This document shows, piece after piece, positions 24,247-33,052 of a stretch of DNA of 64,000 bases. The translations under genes were made by a program, and so were the position numbers. The first letter of the stretch is position 1; each line of letters opens with the position of its first letter. This DNA is from VXRD01 sp965232265 (GTDB lineage Bacteria; Latescibacterota; UBA2968): positions 2,914,001 to 2,978,000 of the forward strand of contig CBDDPH010000002.1 of assembly GCA_965232265.1 (NCBI GenBank), given 5' to 3'. The notes beneath the pieces are model-generated. The model did not search any database, had not been told where the DNA came from, and worked only from the letters and a program-made list of their open reading frames with translations.

Positions 24247-25587
24247 TTGAATTACGAAGTTCTCGAAGCGTTAAGGCAAATTGCCCAGGAAAAAAATGTC
24301 AACCGCGATCTGGTTATCGAAACCCTTGAAATGGGGTTAATCTCTGCGGCAAAAAAGCGGTTTGGAACCGGAGATAATGTGGAAGTCAACTTCGACAATA
24401 ACTCCGGTGAGATTGTCGTTGAAGCGGTCAAAAAAATTGTTGCCGACGATTCGGTCGAAGACCCGGGAATCCAAATTGGGGTGACACAAGCGCGCAAAGC
24501 AGACACCGATGCGAAGGTCGGCGGAGAAGTGAGATTTCGCCTCAATTTTGCCGATTTTGGGCGCAATGCGATTCAAACGACGAGGCAGGTACTCGTCCAA
24601 CGGGTCAGGGAAGCCGAGCGCGAGAAAATCTACGAAGATTATCAGGGGCGCATTGGAGAAATTATTTCGGGAACTGTGCAGCAAATCAGTCGGGGGGATA
24701 TTCTCGTCAACCTAGGGCGAACAGAAGCGATTATTCCGCTTAAGGAGCAAATCAGAAAGGAACGCTATCGACAGGGGGATCCCATTCGCGCCTACTTGCT
24801 CGAAGTTTCGCGTAGTGCCAAAGGTCCTCAGGTGGTGTTGAGCCGCACACATCCAGTATTTCTCGAAAGGCTCTTCCAGCTTGAAGTTCCTGAAATTTAT
24901 GAAGGCGTTATCGAAATTAAGGCTGTTTCGCGCGAACCGGGGGTGCGGGCCAAAATTGCTGTTTACTCCAATGATGCGCGCATAGATCCCGTAGGTGCTT
25001 GCGTGGGTATGAAAGGCTCGCGTGTACAGGCTGTGGTGCGCGAGTTGAGTAGTGAACGCATAGATATTGTTCCCTGGAGCGAGGACGAAGCGATCTTTTT
25101 GTCGCGTGCTTTGAACCCTGCCACAGTCCGCCGTGTGGTGATTGACCGACGCGAAAAACGCATGTCGGCAATAGTCGATGATGATCAGCTTTCTTTGGCT
25201 ATTGGCAAAGAGGGTCAGAATGCGCGTTTGGCATCGCAGTTGACAGGCTGGCATGTCGATATTATGACAGAAACTCGTTATGAAGAAATACAAACCGAGC
25301 GCCAGGCTACGACAGTGCCATTGGCCGAAGTAGCCGGCACTGGTCAAGTGACGCGGAATCGTCTTGAGTCTGCAGGTATTTTGTCTGCCAATGACCTCGT
25401 CCGCGTATCCTTAAATACGTTGCTCAATGTGCCTGGTATTGGTGAAACGATAGCTGAAAAATTGCAAGAGACTGCGCGGAAAATGGTCGATGCAAAAGTA
25501 TCTGCTTACCGCGAAGAACAAGCGCGCTTGCAAGCAGAAGCAGAGGAAACAAAATCTACTGACGATATATCTGAAACAGACAAATGA
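24247..25587 (+). CDS. nusA: transcription termination/antitermination factor NusA
   Basis: 446 residues from the chosen TTG. N-terminal RNA-polymerase-binding domain (MNYEVLEALRQIAQEKNVNR), S1 domain near 135-200 (GEIISGTVQQISRGDILVNL), KH1/KH2 (DPVGACVGMKGSRVQAV, SLAIGKEGQNARLASQLTGW), then helix-hairpin-helix repeats (LLNVPGIGETIAEKL). It modulates pausing, termination and antitermination. GAGGAGG eight bases before TTG 24247 decides the start; an ATG at 24226 overlapping the rimP stop is the alternative, adding seven residues not usual for the family. Confidence 0.95.
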   Translation: MNYEVLEALRQIAQEKNVNRDLVIETLEMGLISAAKKRFGTGDNVEVNFDNNSGEIVVEAVKKIVADDSVEDPGIQIGVTQARKADTDAKVGGEVRFRLNFADFGRNAIQTTRQVLVQRVREAEREKIYEDYQGRIGEIISGTVQQISRGDILVNLGRTEAIIPLKEQIRKERYRQGDPIRAYLLEVSRSAKGPQVVLSRTHPVFLERLFQLEVPEIYEGVIEIKAVSREPGVRAKIAVYSNDARIDPVGACVGMKGSRVQAVVRELSSERIDIVPWSEDEAIFLSRALNPATVRRVVIDRREKRMSAIVDDDQLSLAIGKEGQNARLASQLTGWHVDIMTETRYEEIQTERQATTVPLAEVAGTGQVTRNRLESAGILSANDLVRVSLNTLLNVPGIGETIAEKLQETARKMVDAKVSAYREEQARLQAEAEETKSTDDISETDK

Positions 25588-25602
25588 GCGGAGGTGAGCC
25601 TA

Positions 25603-28038
25603 TTGGCGAAGACAAAAAGTAAAACAGCGGAAAAGAAAAAACGAGTTTACGAGATTGCACGTGAGTTCAACTTGTCGAGCGTCGCAATGGTTGAGCAGAT
25701 TAGAAGTCTCGGTTTTGAAGTCAAAAATCACATGGCGATTTGTACGACTGAAATGGTCGAGGCGGTACAAAAAAAGTTTGATTCAGAACGCCAGGCGACG
25801 CGACGAAAACTCAGACGCAAAGATGATGCAAAAAAAGAACGCGAGATTCGCGAGCAAAAACCTCGCGTGAGCCGGCCTCGTTCGTCTCAGTCTAATGCAA
25901 AGACTGAGACCAGCGACGAAAGAAGGCAACGCCCGCGGCGCAGAAGACGTCGAACAGATTATCCAACTGTTGTCGTAGAAGATATCAGTCAGACGCCAGT
26001 GCAGCAGGAATCCAAAACAAAAGCACCAGAACGAAAAAAAGAAAAACCTGTAGTTCAAGACGAAGTCAAGTCGGAAAAAAAGCCCGTACAGGTAAAGAAA
26101 AGCCGCACGCGGTCTCCGAGGAAACGCCGTCGCAGACGTAAACGGCCTGTCGTTGATGAGCGCGAAGTATCAGAAAATGTGCGTCGGACACTGGCTCAAA
26201 TGTCGAGTGGTGCTGCGCCATCACGGGTGCGTCGTCGCCGCCGTCAAGACAGTGAAAAACCCGAAGACGAGGCCACAGGTGGACAAGTTCTCAAAGTTAA
26301 TGAGTTTACAACCGTGGGTGAACTCGCTTCGCAGATGGATGTGCGTCCTACAGAAGTTATTACACAATGTCTCAAACTCGGCATGGTGGTGACCATCAAC
26401 CAGCGTCTCGATATGGACACCATCACGCTCGTTGCCGATGAATTTGGGTTCGGCGTTGAGCAACTCGAAGAATACGGCGAAGAGGTATTGGCAGAATCAG
26501 AAGTAGCAGCGTCTGGAGATAATCTAAAACCAAGGCCCCCAGTGGTGACAATCATGGGGCATGTGGATCATGGGAAAACATCACTTTTGGATTATATCCG
26601 AGAGACCAATGTGATGGAAGGAGAAGCCGGCGGCATTACGCAGCATATTGGTGCATATCACGTTGAACTCGGTGATAATCGTGAAATCTGTTTTCTCGAT
26701 ACGCCAGGGCACGAAGCTTTTACGGCGATGCGTGCCAGAGGTGCCAGCGTAACCGATGTCGTTGTTCTGGTCGTGGCGGCAGATGACAGTGTGATGCCGC
26801 AGACAGTAGAAGCTATCGATCATGCCAAAGCGGCTAATGTGCCTCTCGTTGTTGCAATTAACAAAATCGACTTGCCCACTGCCGATCCCGATAAAATTAA
26901 ACGGGAGTTGACCGAGCACAATGTCATCGTGGAAGATTATGGTGGTAATGTTCAAGTTTGCGAAATTTCCGCCAAAACGGGACAGAATGTCGATGCCCTG
27001 CTCGAGCTATTGGCACTTGAAACAGAAATGCTCGAACTTTTGGCAAATCCCGATAAGCTCGCCAAAGGCACTATTGTAGAATCAAAACTCGACCGAGGAC
27101 GCGGAAATGTGGCAACAGTGCTCGTGCAGGAAGGCAAGCTACAAATCGGCGACCCGTTTATTACGGGCATGTTCAGTGGGCGCGTCCGCGCAATGCTCGA
27201 CGAGCGCGGGCTATCCGTGGCAACGGCTGGCCCTTCTCGTCCGGTTCAAGTTCTCGGTCTGGCTGGATTGCCCCAGGCGGGGGATACATTTCACGTCGTT
27301 GAAAATGAGCGCGAAGCCCGCGATATCAGTCAGAAACGGCAGCAACTCAGGCGCGAACAAGAATTTCATCGGGTACGTCGCGTATCTTTGTCCGACATTC
27401 ACAGCCAGATTGAGACGGGCAATATGGAAGAGTTGCGTCTGATTATTAAAGGCGATGTCGATGGATCTGTCGAGGCTCTGCAAGACGCACTATTGCAAAT
27501 TGAGCATGAAGAAGTGCGTCTTTCGGTGATTCACCGCGCTGTGGGTGCTATATCCGAATCCGATATTCTGCTCGCATCAGCCTCAGATGCCATCATCATC
27601 GGATTTAATGTGCGTCCCGATGCAAATGCAAGAGAAGTTGCGGCACGCGAACGCATTGATATTCGTTTGTATCGCGTGATTTACGAAGTCGTAGAAGACA
27701 TTCGCGCTGCCCTTTCTGGATTGTTGGCACCCAAAATTGAAGAAAATGTGCAGGGAGAAGCGCAGGTACGCGAGCTTTTCCAGGTGCCGCGCGTTGGTAC
27801 AATTGCTGGTTGTCTGGTTTCTCAAGGGCTCATCCACCGCACGACTAATGCACGCGTTTTGCGCGATGGCGTCATTATTTACGAAGGCCGTATTGGATCT
27901 TTGCGGCGTTTTAAAGATGATGTTCGCGAAGTGCAAAACGGCTTTGAATGCGGCATTGGTATCGAAAACTTTGACGATGTCAAAGTCGGCGATGTCATTG
28001 AAACTTACGAACGCGTTGAAACGACGCGCACGATCTAA
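25603..28038 (+). CDS. infB: translation initiation factor IF-2
   Basis: 811 residues. A first IF2_N domain (VYEIAREFNLSSVAMVEQI), a long Lys/Arg-rich linker (about 65-215), a second IF2_N (TTVGELASQMDVRPTEVI), the GTPase (GHVDHGKTSL near 317, DTPGHEAF, NKID), and the beta-barrel domains II to IV that bind fMet-tRNA. GGAGGTG eight bases before TTG 25603 marks the start; GTG 25594 lies inside that site. 15 bases after nusA. Confidence 0.97.
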   Translation: MAKTKSKTAEKKKRVYEIAREFNLSSVAMVEQIRSLGFEVKNHMAICTTEMVEAVQKKFDSERQATRRKLRRKDDAKKEREIREQKPRVSRPRSSQSNAKTETSDERRQRPRRRRRRTDYPTVVVEDISQTPVQQESKTKAPERKKEKPVVQDEVKSEKKPVQVKKSRTRSPRKRRRRRKRPVVDEREVSENVRRTLAQMSSGAAPSRVRRRRRQDSEKPEDEATGGQVLKVNEFTTVGELASQMDVRPTEVITQCLKLGMVVTINQRLDMDTITLVADEFGFGVEQLEEYGEEVLAESEVAASGDNLKPRPPVVTIMGHVDHGKTSLLDYIRETNVMEGEAGGITQHIGAYHVELGDNREICFLDTPGHEAFTAMRARGASVTDVVVLVVAADDSVMPQTVEAIDHAKAANVPLVVAINKIDLPTADPDKIKRELTEHNVIVEDYGGNVQVCEISAKTGQNVDALLELLALETEMLELLANPDKLAKGTIVESKLDRGRGNVATVLVQEGKLQIGDPFITGMFSGRVRAMLDERGLSVATAGPSRPVQVLGLAGLPQAGDTFHVVENEREARDISQKRQQLRREQEFHRVRRVSLSDIHSQIETGNMEELRLIIKGDVDGSVEALQDALLQIEHEEVRLSVIHRAVGAISESDILLASASDAIIIGFNVRPDANAREVAARERIDIRLYRVIYEVVEDIRAALSGLLAPKIEENVQGEAQVRELFQVPRVGTIAGCLVSQGLIHRTTNARVLRDGVIIYEGRIGSLRRFKDDVREVQNGFECGIGIENFDDVKVGDVIETYERVETTRTI

Positions 28039-28319
28039 TGACCATTGGTTTTTGTCATCTCGACCTGTATTTGCCCGAATGCACCTCGTTGAAACAGAAA
28101 CGCAGCGTGCTCAAGAGCATCACAGCGCGTACGCGCAACAAATTCAATGTCTCTATTTCTGAACTGGATGATAATGACCGCTGGCAAAGCGCACAGTTGG
28201 GTATCGCAACAGTTGCCAACGACTCGCGGTATGCCAATCAGGTATTGTCAAAGGTGGTTGATTTAATTGAGCGTGAAGATCGCCTTATTTTGATAGATTA
28301 TTCGTTGGAGTTGCTCTGA
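28038..28319 (+). CDS. DUF503 (YlxP-like) protein
   Basis: A 93-residue protein of the DUF503 family: MTIGFCHLDLYLPECTSLKQKRSVLKSI, then KFNVSISELDDNDRWQSAQLGIATVAND. The family sits between infB and rbfA in many bacteria and is thought to be connected with ribosome biogenesis, without proven activity. The start overlaps the infB stop (TAATG). Confidence 0.9.
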   Translation: MTIGFCHLDLYLPECTSLKQKRSVLKSITARTRNKFNVSISELDDNDRWQSAQLGIATVANDSRYANQVLSKVVDLIEREDRLILIDYSLELL

Positions 28320-28320
28320 T

Positions 28321-28662
28321 ATGCCCTCTTATCGGCCGCAAAGTGTGGGGAAAGCCATTCAGGTTGCCCTGAGTGAAATTTTGCACACGGAAACCCGTGA
28401 CCCCGGTCTGTCAGAAGTCACGATTACGGCTGTTGAGATGTCTCGTGACCTGCGTACAGCCAGGGTTTATTTCAGTGCGATGGGGGGGGGTGAATCGCAA
28501 ACACGGGTACTCGAACGCCTGATGAGGGCAATGTCTTTTTTGCGTCGTGCGCTCGCTCAGCGCGTTCATTTGCGACATGTTCCCGAATTGGTTTTTGCCC
28601 TGGATGATTCCATCACGCAGGGCACGCGAATTGAGCAATTGCTCAATAGTCTCGACACATAG
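28321..28662 (+). CDS. rbfA: 30S ribosome-binding factor RbfA
   Basis: 113 residues of KH-like fold (SVGKAIQVALSEILHTETRDPGLSEVTITAVEMSRDLRTARVYF region). It binds the 5' helix of 16S rRNA in late 30S assembly. A G9 tract (28482-28490) codes MGGGE in frame: the same homopolymer length as the tract that breaks the lamin-tail gene near 57980. One base after DUF503. Confidence 0.94.
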   Translation: MPSYRPQSVGKAIQVALSEILHTETRDPGLSEVTITAVEMSRDLRTARVYFSAMGGGESQTRVLERLMRAMSFLRRALAQRVHLRHVPELVFALDDSITQGTRIEQLLNSLDT

Positions 28663-29538
28663 GTGGTGCCAATAAACGGCTTTCTGGGCATAGACAAACC
28701 CGCTGGCTGGACGTCGCAAGATGTCGTCAGTTGGGTGCGTAAGCACTTTGGGATCAAAAAAGTAGGGCACACAGGTACTCTGGATCCCATGGCAACGGGC
28801 GTTTTGCTACTTTGTCTGGGGGCTTATACGCGCCTGAGTTCCTATATTACGGACGGCAATAAACAATATCGCGCGGTTGTGCGTTTGGGGATTACGACCG
28901 ATTCTCTCGATGCCGATGGTGTGGTTACCAGCAGATCGGGGGATATTCCTGCCGATTATGCACAAGTCGAGGCCGCCGTTGCCGAATTCAGGGGGCCGAT
29001 TGCACAGGTTCCTCCTATGTATTCGGCCATCCGCATGGGGGGGCGCAGGCTTTATGAACTCGCCCGAAGAGGTATTGAGGTTGAACGCCCCGCACGTAAT
29101 GTATGTGTACACAGGCTCGATATTGCGATTTATGCACCACCGCTCTTGCACCTGAAAGTACATTGTTCTAAGGGTACTTATATTCGCTCGCTTGCAGACG
29201 ACATTGGCAAGCGGCTTGGATGTGGTGCCCATCTATCAACGCTTCGCAGAACCGCGGTGGGGCGTATTGAATTGGGACAATGTGTTGCGATTTATGAACT
29301 CGAGCGTGCAGAAAGTATCTCTGATGTGCTGCTCAGTCCCCGCGCTGTTTTATCTGATCTGTCATCGGTTTGTCTGACAGAGGCGCAGCAGGGGCGTTTT
29401 TCAAATGGCAATCCCGTGACCGATATTTTATCAGATGTCCAGGATATTGTAACAGTGCAAAATTCCCGGGGTATTTTGCTCGGTCTCGGACATATCGTCG
29501 AGGGCGTCTTGAAGCCTGTTCGCGTGATCCAGAATTGA
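28663..29538 (+). CDS. truB: tRNA pseudouridine(55) synthase TruB
   Basis: 291 residues. INGFLGIDKPAGWTS at the N-terminus and GHTGTLDPMATGVL with the catalytic D41. K-Q-Y-R-A-V-V-R-L-G and RSLADDIGKRLGCGAHLSTLRRT are typical TruB blocks. It makes Psi55 in the tRNA T-loop. The start is GTG, directly abutting the rbfA stop, with a second GTG as the next codon; no strong ribosome site, so coupling is likely. Confidence 0.95.
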   Translation: MVPINGFLGIDKPAGWTSQDVVSWVRKHFGIKKVGHTGTLDPMATGVLLLCLGAYTRLSSYITDGNKQYRAVVRLGITTDSLDADGVVTSRSGDIPADYAQVEAAVAEFRGPIAQVPPMYSAIRMGGRRLYELARRGIEVERPARNVCVHRLDIAIYAPPLLHLKVHCSKGTYIRSLADDIGKRLGCGAHLSTLRRTAVGRIELGQCVAIYELERAESISDVLLSPRAVLSDLSSVCLTEAQQGRFSNGNPVTDILSDVQDIVTVQNSRGILLGLGHIVEGVLKPVRVIQN

Positions 29539-30491
29539 TGATGCGTACCATAACGCTTGAAGAACCGGTCGCGCTTGCTCACCCGGTGGTAACAGTTGGA
29601 ACATTTGACGGCATTCACATCGGGCATGTTTCTGTCATTGAAGCGATGACCGATATGGCACGGGCGTGTAGAGGTACATCGGTCGTTGTCACCTTTGATC
29701 CGCATCCCCGCCAGTTTATCGACGGTGCCGCTGCCCCCGGAGTGTTGACTTCGCTCGAGGAGAAACAACATTGTCTCGCCTCTTTGGGTGTGGATGTGCT
29801 GGCGGTTGTTGGATTCGATGATGCACTGCGGCAGTTATCTCCCGAAGCATTTGTCAAACGCTTTCTAATTGACAAACTCAGCGCGAGATATGTGATCATC
29901 GGATATGACCACGGGTTTGGAAAGGGGCGTCAGGGCGGATTTGAGACGATGAAAAGGCTGGCAGAACAGTTAGGTTTCTCTATTTTTTCTCCACCTGCTG
30001 TGTGCATCGCCGAAAAGCCCGTGAGCAGTACCCGCATTCGCAATGCACTTATAGAAGGGGATATGGATACGGTTGTTCAGCTTATGGGACATCCTTACCC
30101 CTTGTGGGGGCGCGTGGTTGAAGGAGAAAAGCGGGGTAGAGCACTCGGTTTTCCCACCGCCAATCTCATGTTTGAAACGCCGGGAAAGCTCTTGCCGTCG
30201 CCGGGGGTTTATGCTGGTGTTGCCAGGCTGAATCAGCCCTATATTGCCGTTGTCAATTATGGCAAACGCCCTACATTTGGGGGGGATTCAGCGCGTTGTG
30301 AAGTGCATTTGCTCAATTTTTCTCAAGATCTCTACGGAAAAATTTTGCCCCTTGAGATTTGGCATCGCATTCGCGGCGAGCGCGAATTTGGCAATAAAGA
30401 AGCTTTAATCGAACAGATTAAGGCAGATATACAGACCGCGGAAGATATGCTTTCGCGGCATCATACCGATGGAGGTAAATTTTGGCATTAA
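29538..30491 (+). CDS. ribF: bifunctional riboflavin kinase / FAD synthetase
   Basis: 317 residues. The N-terminal FAD synthetase (nucleotidyltransferase) has VTVGTFDGIHIGHV and SSTRIRNALIEGD. The C-terminal riboflavin kinase has GHPYPLWGRVVEGEKRGRALGFPTAN and YVAVVNYGKRPTFG-like YIAVVNYGKRPTFGG. It turns riboflavin into FMN and FAD. The ATG overlaps the truB stop (ATGA). Its last ten bases overlap rpsO. Confidence 0.95.
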   Translation: MMRTITLEEPVALAHPVVTVGTFDGIHIGHVSVIEAMTDMARACRGTSVVVTFDPHPRQFIDGAAAPGVLTSLEEKQHCLASLGVDVLAVVGFDDALRQLSPEAFVKRFLIDKLSARYVIIGYDHGFGKGRQGGFETMKRLAEQLGFSIFSPPAVCIAEKPVSSTRIRNALIEGDMDTVVQLMGHPYPLWGRVVEGEKRGRALGFPTANLMFETPGKLLPSPGVYAGVARLNQPYIAVVNYGKRPTFGGDSARCEVHLLNFSQDLYGKILPLEIWHRIRGEREFGNKEALIEQIKADIQTAEDMLSRHHTDGGKFWH

Positions 30492-30751
30492 CAAAGGAAA
30501 AGAAGGCAGAGTTGATCGCACAATACGGGCGCAAAGAAGGCGATACAGGATCGCCACAAGTCCAGATTGCGCAACTTACAGAGCGTATTGTACAACTCAT
30601 CGAACACTTTCAAACCCACAAGAAAGATCATCACTCGCGTCGAGGACTGCTCAAACTGGTTGGGCGTCGCCGCCGTCTGTTGCGGTATTTGCGGCGCGAA
30701 GACTTAGAAGGTTATCGTAGCTTGATTGCGGCACTGGATATTCGCGGTTGA
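30482..30751 (+). CDS. rpsO: 30S ribosomal protein S15
   Basis: 89 residues, the standard S15 length, with GDTGSPQVQIAQLTERI and the rRNA-binding HKKDHHSRRGLLKLVGRRRRLL. The start is TTG 30482, with GGAGG seven bases upstream, inside the end of ribF. Conserved order rpsO-pnp. Confidence 0.97.
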   Translation: MALTKEKKAELIAQYGRKEGDTGSPQVQIAQLTERIVQLIEHFQTHKKDHHSRRGLLKLVGRRRRLLRYLRREDLEGYRSLIAALDIRG

Positions 30752-30761
30752 GTTTTTCTAT

Positions 30762-30810
30762 ATTCCAGCAGTTGGCCGTATCTCTGGTCTTTTTGTCAGA
30801 GCGCTGGAAT
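30762..30810 (+). promoter_or_regulatory. nested stem-loop in the pnp leader
   Basis: ATTCCAGC (30762-30769) pairs with GCTGGAAT (30803-30810), enclosing a second stem CTCTG/CAGAG (30782-30786 with 30797-30801). It lies between rpsO and pnp. In E. coli a leader hairpin at this place is the RNase III site through which PNPase controls its own mRNA; the same use here is inference. Confidence 0.55.
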
Positions 30811-30841
30811 AGATGTGTTTTAAGTAACTAGAGGAGATAGA

Positions 30842-32959
30842 ATGATAGCAAAAGTAGAGCTTGAATATGCCGGTCGTCCGCTGTCCATTGAAACGGGTCG
30901 GGTGGCCAAACAGTCGCATGGGGCAGTGTGGATGCAGTACGGTGAAACCATTGTGCTGGTGGCTACCGTTTCCGACAACAAACCTTCGGATTTTGATTTT
31001 TTTCCCCTTCAAGTCGATTATCGCGAAAAGATGTATGCAGGTGGACGCATTCCCGGCAATTTTTTTAAGCGAGAAGGCGCGCCTTCAACAACGGAAAAAT
31101 TGCATGCGCGTTTAATCGATCATCAAATCAGGCCCTTATTTCCGGAGGCTTATGATTTTGAAACGCAGGTTTATGTCACTGTGTTGTCTTTTGACGGTGA
31201 AAACGATCCTGCGGTGCTCTCAATGACAGGTGCTTCGGCTGCCCTGTGCATTTCCGATATTCCGTTTGACGGCCCCATTGGCGCTGTGTGCGTTGGACGA
31301 GTCGATGGAGAATTTGTGGTCAACCCCACGCTTTCCCAACTCGAAGAAAGCGATGTCCACCTGATGGTATCGGGCAATCGCGAGTCCATTATTTCAGTTG
31401 AAGGCGATTTTCACGAAGTAGCCGACGGTGATGTCGTAGAAGCACTGCGCGTTGCCCATCAGGGCATTGTACAACTGATTGAATTACAGGATGATTTGAT
31501 TTCCCGTGTCGGGAAAGCCAAGCGGTCTTATGACGCGCCCGAAGAAAACGAGGCGCTTGTCACTGCTGTTGCCGAACGCGCTTCAGAGCAGATTCACGCA
31601 GCCAATCGCATGCCGGATAAGGCGGCGCGTGCGGAGACATTGTCCGCAATCCGCACCGAGGTGCGAGAAGCACTCGCAGAAGACTTTGAAGACGGTGAAA
31701 TTGGTGGTGAAATCGACCGATTAATCAAAAAGGATATGCGTGCGATGATCCTCTCGGAAAATCAGCGCATTGATGGGCGCGATCTCAACCAGGTTCGGCC
31801 CATTGACATCGATCTGGAGGTCTTGCCTCGCACACACGGGTCGTCTATTTTTACGCGCGGGCAGACACAGGCTTTGTGCGTGGCGACGCTCGGAAGCAAA
31901 ATGGACACCCGAATGGTAGATGATCTCGAAGGCAAGTCGTTCAAGAGCTTTATGCTCGATTACAACTTCCCCAACTACAGTGTTGGTGAAACGGGGCGGA
32001 TTGCAGCACCCGGCCGTCGCGAAGTCGGTCACGGTGCTTTGGCTGAAAAGGCACTCGAGCCCGTTGTGCCCAGTGAAGAGCATTTTCCCTATACGATCCG
32101 GTTGGTTTCAGAGATCTTAGAATCCAACAGTTCGTCTTCAATGGCCACGGTGTGTGGCGGTTCTCTCGCTTTGATGGATGCAGGCGTGCCCATTAAAAGC
32201 CATGTTGCCGGGGCTGGCGTAGGACTGGTCATGGAAGGGGATCAGTGGGCGGTTCTCACAGATATTTTAGGAGAAGAAGACCATTTGGGCGATATGGACC
32301 TCAAAATAGCGGGGACGCGGGATGGGTTGACTGCGATTCAGATGGATATCAAGATCGGCGGGATAAGTTTTGAGATTCTCAATGCGGCTTTTGACCGCGC
32401 CCGAGACGCATTAAATCACATTCTCGGTCTAATGGAAGAGGCTATTTCCGCGCCGAGAACCAGCTTGTCGGAATACGCGCCGCGCATTTTGTCCATCCGG
32501 ATTGATCCCGCAAAAATCGGTGCGGTTATTGGCCCGGGCGGGAAGACCATTCGCAGCATTGAAGAGACAGGCGCGACGGTTTCAGTCGAGGATGATGGGC
32601 TGGTTACAGTCACCTCTTTAGATGCACAAGCCGGTGAAACCGCAATGGGCATGGTTGAAGCTCTCGTGGAAGAGCCAGAGGTTGGGCGAATCTATGATGG
32701 CACAGTGCGCCGGATCACGGATTTTGGCGCATTTGTCGAGATTTTGCCCGGTAAGGATGGGCTTTGCCATATTTCCGAGCTTGAACATCACCGGGTGCGT
32801 AAGGTGAACGACGTGCTCAGTGAAGGCGAAAAAGTTCAGGTCAAAGTGATCGCTATTGATGACCAGGGCAAAATTCGACTGAGCCGCAAAGTGCTTCTCG
32901 ACAAACCCGCTGGCAGTTCAAATCCGCAGGGTAGGCAACGCCCCCCCCGAAGATCGTGA
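30842..32959 (+). CDS. pnp: polyribonucleotide nucleotidyltransferase (PNPase)
   Basis: 705 residues. Two RNase PH domains (IPGNFFKREGAPSTTEKL early; SSSMATVCGGSLALMDAGVPI and KIAGTRDGLTAIQMDIKI in the second core), a KH domain (IGAVIGPGGKTIRSI) and an S1 domain (GRIYDGTVRRITDFGAFVEI). It degrades RNA by phosphorolysis and is part of degradosome-like assemblies. Strong site AGAGGAG before the ATG. The C-terminus contains a C8 run (32941-32948) in the last codons. Confidence 0.97.
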   Translation: MIAKVELEYAGRPLSIETGRVAKQSHGAVWMQYGETIVLVATVSDNKPSDFDFFPLQVDYREKMYAGGRIPGNFFKREGAPSTTEKLHARLIDHQIRPLFPEAYDFETQVYVTVLSFDGENDPAVLSMTGASAALCISDIPFDGPIGAVCVGRVDGEFVVNPTLSQLEESDVHLMVSGNRESIISVEGDFHEVADGDVVEALRVAHQGIVQLIELQDDLISRVGKAKRSYDAPEENEALVTAVAERASEQIHAANRMPDKAARAETLSAIRTEVREALAEDFEDGEIGGEIDRLIKKDMRAMILSENQRIDGRDLNQVRPIDIDLEVLPRTHGSSIFTRGQTQALCVATLGSKMDTRMVDDLEGKSFKSFMLDYNFPNYSVGETGRIAAPGRREVGHGALAEKALEPVVPSEEHFPYTIRLVSEILESNSSSSMATVCGGSLALMDAGVPIKSHVAGAGVGLVMEGDQWAVLTDILGEEDHLGDMDLKIAGTRDGLTAIQMDIKIGGISFEILNAAFDRARDALNHILGLMEEAISAPRTSLSEYAPRILSIRIDPAKIGAVIGPGGKTIRSIEETGATVSVEDDGLVTVTSLDAQAGETAMGMVEALVEEPEVGRIYDGTVRRITDFGAFVEILPGKDGLCHISELEHHRVRKVNDVLSEGEKVQVKVIAIDDQGKIRLSRKVLLDKPAGSSNPQGRQRPPRRS

Positions 32960-32984
32960 GATTTGCATACACACGGTAAAAAAC

Positions 32985-33035
32985 AAGGCGATCGGTGGGC
33001 AATCAGGTGATACCCGGTCGTCTTTTGTGTTTTTA
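32985..33035 (+). terminator. intrinsic terminator between pnp and asnS
   Basis: An imperfect 11-pair stem, AAGGCGATCGG (32985-32995) with CCGGTCGTCTT (33014-33024), followed by TTGTGTTTTT. It separates the ribosome cluster from asnS; read-through is possible because asnS begins 18 bases later. Confidence 0.5.
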
Positions 33036-33052
33036 CGCTCAGGGAACGAGAT

